Positions 7,893 to 14,685 of a stretch of 30,956 nucleotides of DNA are shown here, one piece after another. Position numbers and translations under genes: made by a program. The DNA lies in contig DATBFY010000447.1 of NCBI GenBank assembly GCA_036558265.1, forward strand, positions 1 to 30,956, given 5' to 3'. This stretch comes from RYN-433 sp036558265 (GTDB lineage Bacteria > Planctomycetota > Phycisphaerae > Tepidisphaerales > Tepidisphaeraceae). The first letter of the stretch is position 1. Every line of letters starts with the position of its first letter. The notes beneath the pieces were generated by a model. That model was not told where the DNA came from. It worked only from the letters and a program-made list of their open reading frames with translations, and made no database searches.

Positions 7893-7932
7893 ATCCTTCA
7901 ACATTCATCCTTCTTCTTCTGAGGAGGCATCC

Positions 7933-8256
7933 ATGAAATCGGCGGTGTTGTGGGCCCTGGGGGCCCTGAACGTGATCCTGGCGGCGATCCTGATCAACAA
8001 ATACGTGCCCGACCAGACGGCCCACGCGCAGGCGGGACGGCCGTCCGACTACATCATGGTGCCGGGGCAGCTTAACGGCATTCCCAACGGCGTGGTGTTC
8101 ATGATCGACACCAGCCAGGGCTACCTGTCGGCCATGAGCTACGACGACACGCAGAATCAACTTTCGCCGATGCCCAAGATCGATCTCAACCAGGTCTTCC
8201 GCGCCGGTGGGGGCGTGAACGCAGGAGGCGGCGGGGCCGGACGCAAGCCACGCTGA
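7933..8256 (+). CDS. Small exported protein, unknown function (first of a similar pair)
   Basis: The ATG at 7933 follows GAGGAGG at seven bases, one of the best ribosome sites in the window. The 107-residue product has an N-terminal hydrophobic helix, VLWALGALNVILAAILI, then AHAQAG, which could be a signal cleavage site near residue 34. The mature part contains DYIMVPGQL, then GVVFMIDTSQGYLSAMSYDD, and ends in a Gly-rich, basic tail (GGGVNAGGGGAGRKPR). The central segment resembles that of the next gene product, so the two look like diverged tandem copies. No known domain is recognised. The repeated aromatic/Asp pattern could be one or two blades of a beta-sheet repeat, which is speculation. 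It lies in the same direction as bioB, 380 bases upstream. Confidence 0.75.
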   Translation: MKSAVLWALGALNVILAAILINKYVPDQTAHAQAGRPSDYIMVPGQLNGIPNGVVFMIDTSQGYLSAMSYDDTQNQLSPMPKIDLNQVFRAGGGVNAGGGGAGRKPR

Positions 8257-8338
8257 CCGTGGGCGCGCCAAGCCATTCGTGACGCAGACCTGTGTTGCTT
8301 CGAATCAGAACAAAGACAGCAAGATCGCAAGGTGAACT

Positions 8339-8605
8339 ATGGACAAGAAGAATTTCGGCATCGGCATCCTCTCGATCACGGGGGCGCTGCTCCTGATCGC
8401 CTGCCTGTTGCCCGCCACGCCGGCGCAGGGCGTATTCGCCGTTAAGGATCGCGACTACCAGCTCATCACCGCGTTCGGGCAGGGCAGCGAGTCGGTCTAC
8501 GTCGTGGACAACCGCACGGGCCAGATGGCCGTCTTCACGTACGACAACCGCGCCCGCGTCCTTCGTCCGCGCCAGGTGCGCCCCGTGGCCGACGCGTTCC
8601 AGTAA
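8339..8605 (+). CDS. Small exported protein, unknown function (second of a similar pair)
   Basis: The 88-residue product begins MDKKNFGIGILSITGALLLIACLLPATPAQG, a clear signal peptide with a likely cut after AQG or APAQ-type residues near 30. A lipobox reading at IAC is also possible. The mature part, DYQLITAFGQGSESVYVVDN then RTGQMAVFTYD, aligns by eye with the preceding gene product: DY-x-hydrophobic, then V-x-hydrophobic-D-x4-G-x3-Ala-x3-YD. Its start has AAGGTGA a few bases upstream. It ends 32 bases before bioB. The function is unknown; the shared layout suggests duplication of an ancestral envelope protein, not a role in biotin synthesis. Confidence 0.75.
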   Translation: MDKKNFGIGILSITGALLLIACLLPATPAQGVFAVKDRDYQLITAFGQGSESVYVVDNRTGQMAVFTYDNRARVLRPRQVRPVADAFQ

Positions 8606-8637
8606 TCCGTCCCTTCCGCGCAAGGATCACGCCTTCG

Positions 8638-9699
8638 ATGTCATCCGAGATTCGGCACGACTGGACGCTCCACGAGGTGCGTGCGCTCTTCGACGCCCCG
8701 TTGATGGAACTGGTCTTCCAGGCCGCGCAGGTCCATCGTCGTTTCCATGACGCCGCTGAAGTCCAGGTCTGCAAGCTGATCTCGATCAAGACCGGCGGCT
8801 GCCCGGAAGATTGCTCGTATTGCTCGCAGTCGGCGCGGTATCAGACCGAAATCAAGGCCCAGCCGCTGATGGCGAAAGACGAGGTGCTCGAGATCGCCGC
8901 CCGCGCCAAGGCGAGCGGCGTCACCCGCGTCTGTATGGGCGCCGCCTGGCGCGAGGTGCGCGACAACCCGCAGTTCGAGCGCGTCCTCGACATGGTCAAG
9001 GGCGTCACCGCCATGGGCCTGGAGGTCTGCTGCACGCTGGGCATGCTGACCGAGCATCAGGCCAGGCGACTCGAGGAGGCCGGCCTCTACGCCTACAACC
9101 ACAACCTCGACACCTCGGCCGAATATTACGAAACGATCATCACCACCCGCACCTACCAGGATCGCCTCGACACGCTGGCGAACGTGCGGAAAACCGATGT
9201 CACGGTCTGCTGCGGCGGCATCATGGGCCTGGGCGAGAGCGTGGATGACCGCATCTCGATGCTCCACACGCTTGCGACGATGGATCCGCACCCCGAATCG
9301 GTCCCGGTGAACGTGCTATCGAAAGTGCCTGGCACGCCGCTGGCGGACAACGCCGAGGTGTCGATCTGGGAGACCGTCCGCATGATCGCCGCCGCGCGCA
9401 TCCTGATGCCGCAGGCGACCGTTCGCCTCTCGGCAGGGCGGCACAAGATGGGATTCTCTGACCAGGCCCTCTGCTTCATGGCCGGCGCCAACTCGATCTT
9501 CTCCAGCGAAGAGCGGATCATGCTGACCAAGGCGGTCCCGTGCGCCGACTACGACGCGGACCGGACGATGCTGGAAGTGATGGGCCTCCGGCAGCGCCCG
9601 CCGTTCAAGGACGGCCAGCCCGAGCACGTGCGGGCTGCAGTAGCAGGGGGGCCCGATCGCGACACGACGCCCACCATCGCGGACTGCCCCGTGACATGA
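8638..9699 (+). CDS. bioB: Biotin synthase BioB
   Basis: The product of 353 residues is a radical-SAM enzyme that inserts sulfur into dethiobiotin to give biotin, the last step of the pathway. The radical-SAM cluster motif is C55-PED-C59-SY-C62 inside GGCPEDCSYCSQSARY, identical to the usual BioB signature. Other typical segments are VCMGAAWR, ETCCTLG-like EVCCTLGML, YNHNLDTS and CCGGIMGLGE, which carry cluster and substrate ligands, and RLSAGR with the conserved Arg near the [2Fe-2S] site. Length is normal (about 320-350). The last 30 residues, beyond the common core, are poorly conserved in appearance. The stop codon overlaps the start of the ketosynthase gene by the sequence ATGA. No BirA-type operator was recognised upstream. 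Confidence 0.97.
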   Translation: MSSEIRHDWTLHEVRALFDAPLMELVFQAAQVHRRFHDAAEVQVCKLISIKTGGCPEDCSYCSQSARYQTEIKAQPLMAKDEVLEIAARAKASGVTRVCMGAAWREVRDNPQFERVLDMVKGVTAMGLEVCCTLGMLTEHQARRLEEAGLYAYNHNLDTSAEYYETIITTRTYQDRLDTLANVRKTDVTVCCGGIMGLGESVDDRISMLHTLATMDPHPESVPVNVLSKVPGTPLADNAEVSIWETVRMIAAARILMPQATVRLSAGRHKMGFSDQALCFMAGANSIFSSEERIMLTKAVPCADYDADRTMLEVMGLRQRPPFKDGQPEHVRAAVAGGPDRDTTPTIADCPVT

Positions 9700-10931
9700 C
9701 GCTCCAGACGTTGACCCAACCGCCGAAGCACGCCGGGGCTCGAGCGCGGGCGCTTTGCGACCAGAGCGTCGTCACGGATTCTTCAACGCCAACACCCGTC
9801 ATCGCCGGCATCGGTCTCCTGACGCCCCTGGGCATCACGGCAGCTCAAACCTGGGACGCGCTGCTGGCCGGCCGATTCATCACCGATCATTCCCGCGCGG
9901 CAGGGGAGTTCGATCCTCCTTCGTCACCGCGCGTGATCCAGATGGCCCGCCGCGCCGCGTCCGAGGCGATGGCCAGGGCCAGTTGGTCGAATGATGATGA
10001 ATTTGCAATCATCATTGGCACCAGCAAGGGATCGGTCGAAACCTGGCTGACCCCCCTGCAACATATGTTGAATGAAGCATGTGAAGCAGGGGGATTCGAT
10101 GGCATATTTCCGATAACGGGCTTGGCCGACATCGCCGCCGCCTTGCCGGGCCGAGGTCCCAAATGGACCGTCTCGGCCGCCTGCGCCAGTGGCCTGCTCG
10201 CGCTCATTCGCGGGGCCATGCTGATCCGGTCCGGCGAAGCACGCCGCGTACTGGTCGTCGCTGCGGAGGCCAGTGTCCACCCCCTGTTCCTGGGCAGCTT
10301 CAATCGCCTGGGCGTGCTCCCCGCGCCGGAAATCGGTTGCCGGCCCTTCGACTTGACCCGCGATGGCTTCTTGATGTCCGAGGCTGCGGCGGCCGTGTGT
10401 CTCGAAGCCGGGCACGTCTCACCGCCTCAATCTGAGGCACCCGACAACGATCCGCCGATGCACGTGGCCATCGACCGTTTCGCCCTGGGCGCCGACGCCA
10501 CGCACCTGACCGCAGGCGACCCGACCGGCAGGGTGCTGACACACCTTATTAGTAAGGTCATCGGCGACCACGACGCCGTCGATCTGATCCACGCCCACGG
10601 CACCGGCACGCTCGCCAACGATCCGGTCGAACTGGCCGCGATCGAAACGGCGCTCGCCGACAAACGCCCCTCACCGTCATCCCCCTGCCTGTACTCTCAC
10701 AAGGGCGCACTCGGCCACAGCCTGGGCGCCGCCGGCCTGGTCGCCGTCGTCCTGAACGTGCTCGCGCACCAGCGCGGCGTGATCCCGCCCAACGTCCGCA
10801 CCCCGCGCCCGCTGCCCGCGCGGTACGTCGAGATCGCCTCGATCGCCCGACAACGTGCAGTGCGTCGGAGCATCGCCCTGGCCGCCGGCTTCGGCGGCGC
10901 AATCGCTGCCGTCAGTCTCAAAACCGTCTGA
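9696..10931 (+). CDS. Beta-ketoacyl synthase (FabF/KAS II-like), coupled to bioB
   Basis: The ATG at 9696 overlaps the bioB stop, the arrangement of translational coupling; upstream in-frame codons lie inside bioB and are rejected. The 411-residue product has the full thiolase-fold ketosynthase set: nucleophile Cys163 in SAACASG, His301 in HAHGTGT, Lys336 in SHKG and His341 in GALGHSLGAAG. These match the FabF numbering closely. It should catalyse decarboxylative Claisen condensation of malonyl-ACP with an acyl-ACP. FabF usually has TACSSG or TACATG at the nucleophile; AACASG is a divergent version. The setting suggests either a fatty-acid chain step feeding pimeloyl-ACP for biotin, or a specialised lipid or polyketide role unrelated to biotin. 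No ACP or ketoreductase gene is nearby. Family is secure, pathway is inferred. Confidence 0.9.
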   Translation: MTLQTLTQPPKHAGARARALCDQSVVTDSSTPTPVIAGIGLLTPLGITAAQTWDALLAGRFITDHSRAAGEFDPPSSPRVIQMARRAASEAMARASWSNDDEFAIIIGTSKGSVETWLTPLQHMLNEACEAGGFDGIFPITGLADIAAALPGRGPKWTVSAACASGLLALIRGAMLIRSGEARRVLVVAAEASVHPLFLGSFNRLGVLPAPEIGCRPFDLTRDGFLMSEAAAAVCLEAGHVSPPQSEAPDNDPPMHVAIDRFALGADATHLTAGDPTGRVLTHLISKVIGDHDAVDLIHAHGTGTLANDPVELAAIETALADKRPSPSSPCLYSHKGALGHSLGAAGLVAVVLNVLAHQRGVIPPNVRTPRPLPARYVEIASIARQRAVRRSIALAAGFGGAIAAVSLKTV

Positions 10932-11045
10932 ATTCCCCGGTTTTCGCGGCGAAATATCGTTCCCGCCTCCCCGTTGTCGAACTTAACATAACACGGATTA
11001 TCGGACCTTGGCAGGGGACTCAATCCGACCGGCGACGGCTGGGAT

Positions 11046-12176
11046 TCACGACATGCTGACGGCAACCCGCGACCGACCGGTTGCCACGCGAACGCTCACC
11101 GTGCCCGCTGCCAGTTTCTCCAACCGCTCGTCGATTACCTTGCACGCGTTGATTGCGTCGAACGGCGCCACAGCCTCCTCCACGTGCATCTCGTATCCGC
11201 CCGGCCGCGCCAGGTACCACGCGTCGAGCAGCAGGCTGACCAGCGACCGGGCCGTGCCGTCGTGAAGGCAGCGTTCGTGGAACGCCTCGGGGAGCAGGTC
11301 GGGATAAACGCCGCTGTTCGGCACGATCGGCAGGCATCCGGTGGTCATCGCGCGCACGACCAGGTCGTCCGCCGCCGCATCGGTCCGCGCCGACAGCAGC
11401 ACGCTGGTGGTCGTCAATGCGTCGGCGTGCGCCGCGTGATCCCGCTCGTCGAGGACGGTCGGGCGCAGCGAATCGGGCAGTCCGTCGAGGCGGCCGATAA
11501 CGGTCAGATGGATCCGTTCGCGGCGTCGGGCGATCGCCTCAAGCGTCTCGCGGAGGACTTGGTGGTCACCTCGCCGCGCGTCGACCAGCACGAATCGAGG
11601 GTCACGGCGATCGGCAGGCGCCTCCAGGGCCATCGCGTGCGCGGTGGCCAGGTCGATCGGTGGCGGCACCAGGTGCGCCTTGGCCGTCAGCTTCGGCAAT
11701 GGGTTGGCATTCTGAAGCTCCGGGTGCCGCGCGACCATGCCCGACGCCCTGCTCAGAAACGTCCGCAGGTTGTAGAGCGAGTTAAACCAGATCTCGGTGG
11801 CGGCGGTGGCGCTGCTCAGATTCACCAGGTCCGTCGGGCTCTCCAGCACGCCGTCCTGGTCAGGGTCGGGCATCTGGTTGTCGTGGAAATAAACCACCGA
11901 CGGTTTCTTCGCGAGCTGCGGGCGCAGGCGGAAGAACTCCGCGAGGTTCATCGCCTCGCTGGCGAAGAGCGCATCCACCCGTCCCACGCGGTGCCGCGAC
12001 AGGTGCTCGGCGAACCACGTCGCCGCCACCAGCAGCCGCCGCTCCATCCGCCTCGCCGGTAATTTCAGGATCGTCCAGCGATGCCGGCTGCAGCGGGAGA
12101 TCGCCTCCAGCATGGTGCGGCGGACGCCGCCGTGAAACGGCTCGAGCGCGAGGATGTCCAATTGCTGACGTGCCAT
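11046..12176 (-). CDS. tRNA-queuosine alpha-mannosyltransferase-like glycosyltransferase (DUF3524/QTMAN)
   Basis: The 376-residue product starts MARQQLDILALEPFHGGVRR and continues RHRWTILKLPARRMERRL, FASEAMNLAEFFRLRP and VVYFHDNQMPDP. This is the N-terminal domain signature of the DUF3524 family, whose vertebrate member QTMAN (GTDC1) adds mannose to queuosine-34 of tRNA-Asp. The middle part has FNSLYNLRTFL, also typical of the family, and the C-terminal half is a glycosyltransferase family 4-like GT-B domain with VIGRLDGLPDSLRP. The bacterial proteins are annotated by similarity; whether this one acts on tRNA is inference. No other queuosine gene is in the window. It converges with the ketosynthase gene, the ends separated by 114 bases without a clear hairpin. 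Upstream there is TATAGT on the minus strand but no matching -35 box. Confidence 0.88.
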   Translation of the reverse strand: MARQQLDILALEPFHGGVRRTMLEAISRCSRHRWTILKLPARRMERRLLVAATWFAEHLSRHRVGRVDALFASEAMNLAEFFRLRPQLAKKPSVVYFHDNQMPDPDQDGVLESPTDLVNLSSATAATEIWFNSLYNLRTFLSRASGMVARHPELQNANPLPKLTAKAHLVPPPIDLATAHAMALEAPADRRDPRFVLVDARRGDHQVLRETLEAIARRRERIHLTVIGRLDGLPDSLRPTVLDERDHAAHADALTTTSVLLSARTDAAADDLVVRAMTTGCLPIVPNSGVYPDLLPEAFHERCLHDGTARSLVSLLLDAWYLARPGGYEMHVEEAVAPFDAINACKVIDERLEKLAAGTVSVRVATGRSRVAVSMS

Positions 12177-12523
12177 GATCGCGAGAGATCAAATCAGCCC
12201 GCGCGATGGGCGCGAACTATAATTTCAGACGCCCTTCCCACCCGCGGACTTCCAACTTTCCGAAAAAGTTCTAACCCGCAAGCACAGATTGGCGCACCCG
12301 CGCAGAGACACACGACGTCCCCTGCCGCGGGGCATCCTTCCCCGATGCACATCAATGTCATTTACCGCCCGTTCGGCGATCTCGTTGAACCTTAGACGTC
12401 GCGCCGAATTGTGTCTACTCCAATGCGCACAAAGACTGAATTTGCGCAGGATTCAAAAAACACCCCCGCCGCCCCCGTTTAGCCGGCCCGCCCACGGGCC
12501 GTCTCCCCCCCCGTCCGTCGATC
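12177..12523. other. 347-base gap without a convincing gene
   Basis: This interval lies between the start of the mannosyltransferase-like gene and the end of glyQS, both on the minus strand. It has no reading frame with coding character; the short frames present are Pro/Arg-rich and unlike any family. It holds a weak AT hairpin (AACTTT at 12254-12259 with AAAGTT at 12265-12270), a TATAAT box on the plus strand at 12218-12223 that lacks a partner, and the GC hairpin at 12484-12501. It probably contains the glyQS end region and the mannosyltransferase promoter. Confidence 0.6.
12484..12501 (-). terminator. GC hairpin downstream of glyQS
   Basis: CGGCCCG at 12484-12490 and CGGGCCG at 12495-12501 form a 7-bp perfect stem with loop CCCA, 22 bases past the glyQS stop. 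On the minus strand a TTTTTT run appears only some 25 bases later (about 12456-12461), so this is not a textbook intrinsic terminator. Confidence 0.4.
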
Positions 12524-14107
12524 TCAATTCAATCGCTCCGCCAGAAACCCCCGCACCCGATCGATCGAAATGCGCTCCTGCTTCAGCGTATCCCGCTCGC
12601 GCACCGTCACCGTCTGATCCTTCAATGTATCCCCGTCGATCGTGAAGCAGTACGGCGTCCCGATCTCGTCCATCCGCGCGTAACGCTTGCCGATCGACTG
12701 CTTTGGATCGTACTCGCTCGTGAACCGCATACGGAGATCCATGTACAGCTTCTCCGCGACCTCCGGCATCCCGTCCTTGTTCACCAGCGGGAAGATCCCG
12801 GCCTTGATCGGCGCCATCTTCGGATCGAACTTCATGTAGACCGGACTCGGACGCGTCGCGTCCTCCGCGTACGCCTCGCACAACAGCACCAGCACCGCGC
12901 GCGTCAACCCGCTCGCCGGCTCGATCACGTTGGGGATGTATCGGCTCTTGGCCTTGATCTCTTCGGCCGAGGCCCCCTGCTCCTTCAGCTTGATCTGCAA
13001 TTCCTGGTCGAAGTAATCCAGCTTCTGCCCGGAGTGCTGCTGGTGCTGCGTGAGGTCGAAGCAGCCGCGGTGCGCGATCCCCTCCAACTCCCCGAATTCC
13101 GGCGCGGTGAACGGGTATCGATACTCGATGTCCACCGTCATCTTCGAGTAGTGCGACAGCTCATCCGCCTCGTGATCGCGGAAGCGCAGGTTCTCCCTCT
13201 TCACCCCCAGCGACTCCCACCAGCGCATCCGCTCGTTCTTCCAGAAGTCGTACCAGGTGCGCGCCTCGTCCGGATGGCAGAACCACTCCATCTCCATCTG
13301 CTCGAACTCGCGCGAACGGAAGATGAAGTTGCGCGGCGTCACCTCGTTGCGAAAGCTCTTGCCGATCTGTGCCACCCCGAACGGCACCTTCACGCGTGTG
13401 GTGTCGATGATGTTCTTGTAGTTGAGGAAGATCCCCTGCGCCGTCTCGGGCCGCAGGTACGCTTTGGCTTCCTCGTTCTGGATCGCCCCGACGTACGTCT
13501 GGAACATCAGGTTGAAATCGCGCGGCTCGGTCAGGGTGCCGGGCTGCGATGCGTCAGGCCCCCAGACCTTCGCCTGGTGCTCCTTCGACAGCTTCGTGAA
13601 CGGCACCAGGTCCCCGCGCCGGGGTTCCTGCACCTCGCCGCCGCCGCTCTTGCGCGCGAGCTTGTCGGCGCGCTTGACGAAATCTTCGACCGCGGCATCT
13701 CCATCAAGCACCGCCAGCAGCCCGAGGTCCTCAACCTGACCCCCCTTCCGCGCCACCCTCGCATGCGCGCACACGAGGTGATCCGCGCGATACCGCTGCT
13801 TGGTCTCGCGGTCGTCCACCATCGGATCGCTGAAGCCCCCCACGTGACCCGATGCCACCCACGTCCTGGGGTTCTGGATGATCGAGGTGTCCACCCCGAC
13901 CATGTCGATCGGATGTCCATCGGGGCCGATCGGCGGCGCCTCGACCATGTTGCGCCACCACGAGTCGCGTATGTTGTTCTTGAGCAGCACGCCCAGCGGG
14001 CCGTAATCCCAGAACCCGTTCAGCCCCCCGTAAATCTCACTGGCCAGGTAGACGAACCCCCTGCGCTTGCACAGGGAGACGATCTTTTCCATCAGGTTGT
14101 CGGCCAT
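12524..14107 (-). CDS. glyQS: Glycyl-tRNA synthetase, homodimeric type
   Basis: The 527-residue product is a class II synthetase of the alpha2 (eukaryote/archaea/Gram-positive-like) kind, not the alpha2-beta2 kind of Escherichia coli. It charges tRNA-Gly. Recognisable parts are the N-terminal LCKRRGFVYLASEIYGGLNGFWDYGPLG, then VASGHVGGFSDP, LRPETAQGIFLNY and GKSFRNEVTPRNFIFRSREF (motif 2), followed by EMEWFCHP. Near the end IEPASGLTRAVLVLL (motif 3) and the anticodon-binding domain follow. An insertion around residues 110-165 replaces the usual zinc-binding-like segment and is rich in Lys/Glu. It starts 35 bases after the rpsT stop codon, so the two probably share the promoter before rpsT. 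The start codon has no clear Shine-Dalgarno sequence. Confidence 0.96.
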   Translation of the reverse strand: MADNLMEKIVSLCKRRGFVYLASEIYGGLNGFWDYGPLGVLLKNNIRDSWWRNMVEAPPIGPDGHPIDMVGVDTSIIQNPRTWVASGHVGGFSDPMVDDRETKQRYRADHLVCAHARVARKGGQVEDLGLLAVLDGDAAVEDFVKRADKLARKSGGGEVQEPRRGDLVPFTKLSKEHQAKVWGPDASQPGTLTEPRDFNLMFQTYVGAIQNEEAKAYLRPETAQGIFLNYKNIIDTTRVKVPFGVAQIGKSFRNEVTPRNFIFRSREFEQMEMEWFCHPDEARTWYDFWKNERMRWWESLGVKRENLRFRDHEADELSHYSKMTVDIEYRYPFTAPEFGELEGIAHRGCFDLTQHQQHSGQKLDYFDQELQIKLKEQGASAEEIKAKSRYIPNVIEPASGLTRAVLVLLCEAYAEDATRPSPVYMKFDPKMAPIKAGIFPLVNKDGMPEVAEKLYMDLRMRFTSEYDPKQSIGKRYARMDEIGTPYCFTIDGDTLKDQTVTVRERDTLKQERISIDRVRGFLAERLN

Positions 14108-14142
14108 GGGATTGCATCGTGCGCGCGCGGGATGGAGGCCGC

Positions 14143-14427
14143 TCAGGCGGTCTTGGCCTTGCCGGCCTTGAGGGCGTTCAGGCGCCGGGTCAGACGGCTG
14201 CGCTTGCGCGCGGCGGCGTTCTTGTGGATCGACCGCTTGGCGGCGGTCTTGTCCAGGCGGATGACCGTCTTCTTGAGCTCTTCCTCGGCCTTGCCGATGT
14301 CTCCGGCGGTGACGGCGGCGGAAAACGCCTTCACCTGGTCGCGGACCAGCGTCTTGCGATGGCGGTTACGGGCGCGACGCTTCTCGTTCTGGCGGATTCG
14401 CTTCTTGGCGGATAATGAATGGGCCAC
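14143..14427 (-). CDS. rpsT: Ribosomal protein S20
   Basis: The 94-residue product starts with GTG at 14427, giving (M)AHSLSAKKRIRQNEKRR, the standard S20 start; a longer in-frame reading to 14667 is not supported. The body is the usual Lys/Arg/Ala-rich three-helix bundle, with IHKNAAARKRSRLTRRLNAL as its conserved C-terminal helix. S20 binds 16S rRNA early in 30S assembly. AGGAGA lies ten bases before the GTG. A good promoter is found at 14462-14489, so the transcript leader would be about 28 bases. The use of GTG as start may tune S20 output, as noted with UUG in Escherichia coli. glyQS follows. Confidence 0.96.
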   Translation of the reverse strand: MAHSLSAKKRIRQNEKRRARNRHRKTLVRDQVKAFSAAVTAGDIGKAEEELKKTVIRLDKTAAKRSIHKNAAARKRSRLTRRLNALKAGKAKTA

Positions 14428-14461
14428 GTTTTTCTGATCTCCTGCTTGTAAAGGGCAAGGA

Positions 14462-14489
14462 ATTCTACGGAAGCGCGGACGGATGTAAA
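14462..14489 (-). promoter_or_regulatory. Sigma-70-like promoter for rpsT-glyQS
   Basis: On the minus strand TTTACA (14489-14484) and TAGAAT (14467-14462) are separated by 16 bases, five of six matches to each consensus hexamer. The predicted start is near 14455, leaving a 28-base leader with the AGGAGA ribosome site. The remaining part of the 258-base gap (14428-14685) holds an AT-rich tract near 14590-14605 that could be an upstream element or the end of the TPR gene transcript; no gene is seen there. Confidence 0.6.
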
Positions 14490-14685
14490 GGCTGACCGCG
14501 CCGCGCAATACGTTGCAGCGCCGCAAAGAGTTCAGGCGAGTCATTTTGAAGACGCTCGCGTAGCCGCAGCATGGGAGCCAAATTAGGCCGAAAATATTTT
14601 TAAAGCCGCGACATGAGCCGAATGTTTTTGAGGCCCATGGTTCCACCCTTCGGGGCCCGCACCGCATCTGCCGCTCCCGCTGTCC

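Noticed and set aside
9540..9695. A 52-residue N-terminal extension of the ketosynthase
   Set aside because: It lies inside bioB in a different frame and is Arg/Pro/Ala-rich noise; the ATGA overlap start gives the usual KAS N-terminus.
12177..12523. Possible tRNA or small RNA in the gap between glyQS and the mannosyltransferase
   Set aside because: No T-loop GGTTCGAATCC-like box, no cloverleaf, and no promoter-terminator pair could be found.
14428..14667. An 80-residue N-terminal extension of S20
   Set aside because: S20 proteins start as the GTG at 14427 predicts, the ribosome site precedes that codon, and a promoter lies inside the extension.
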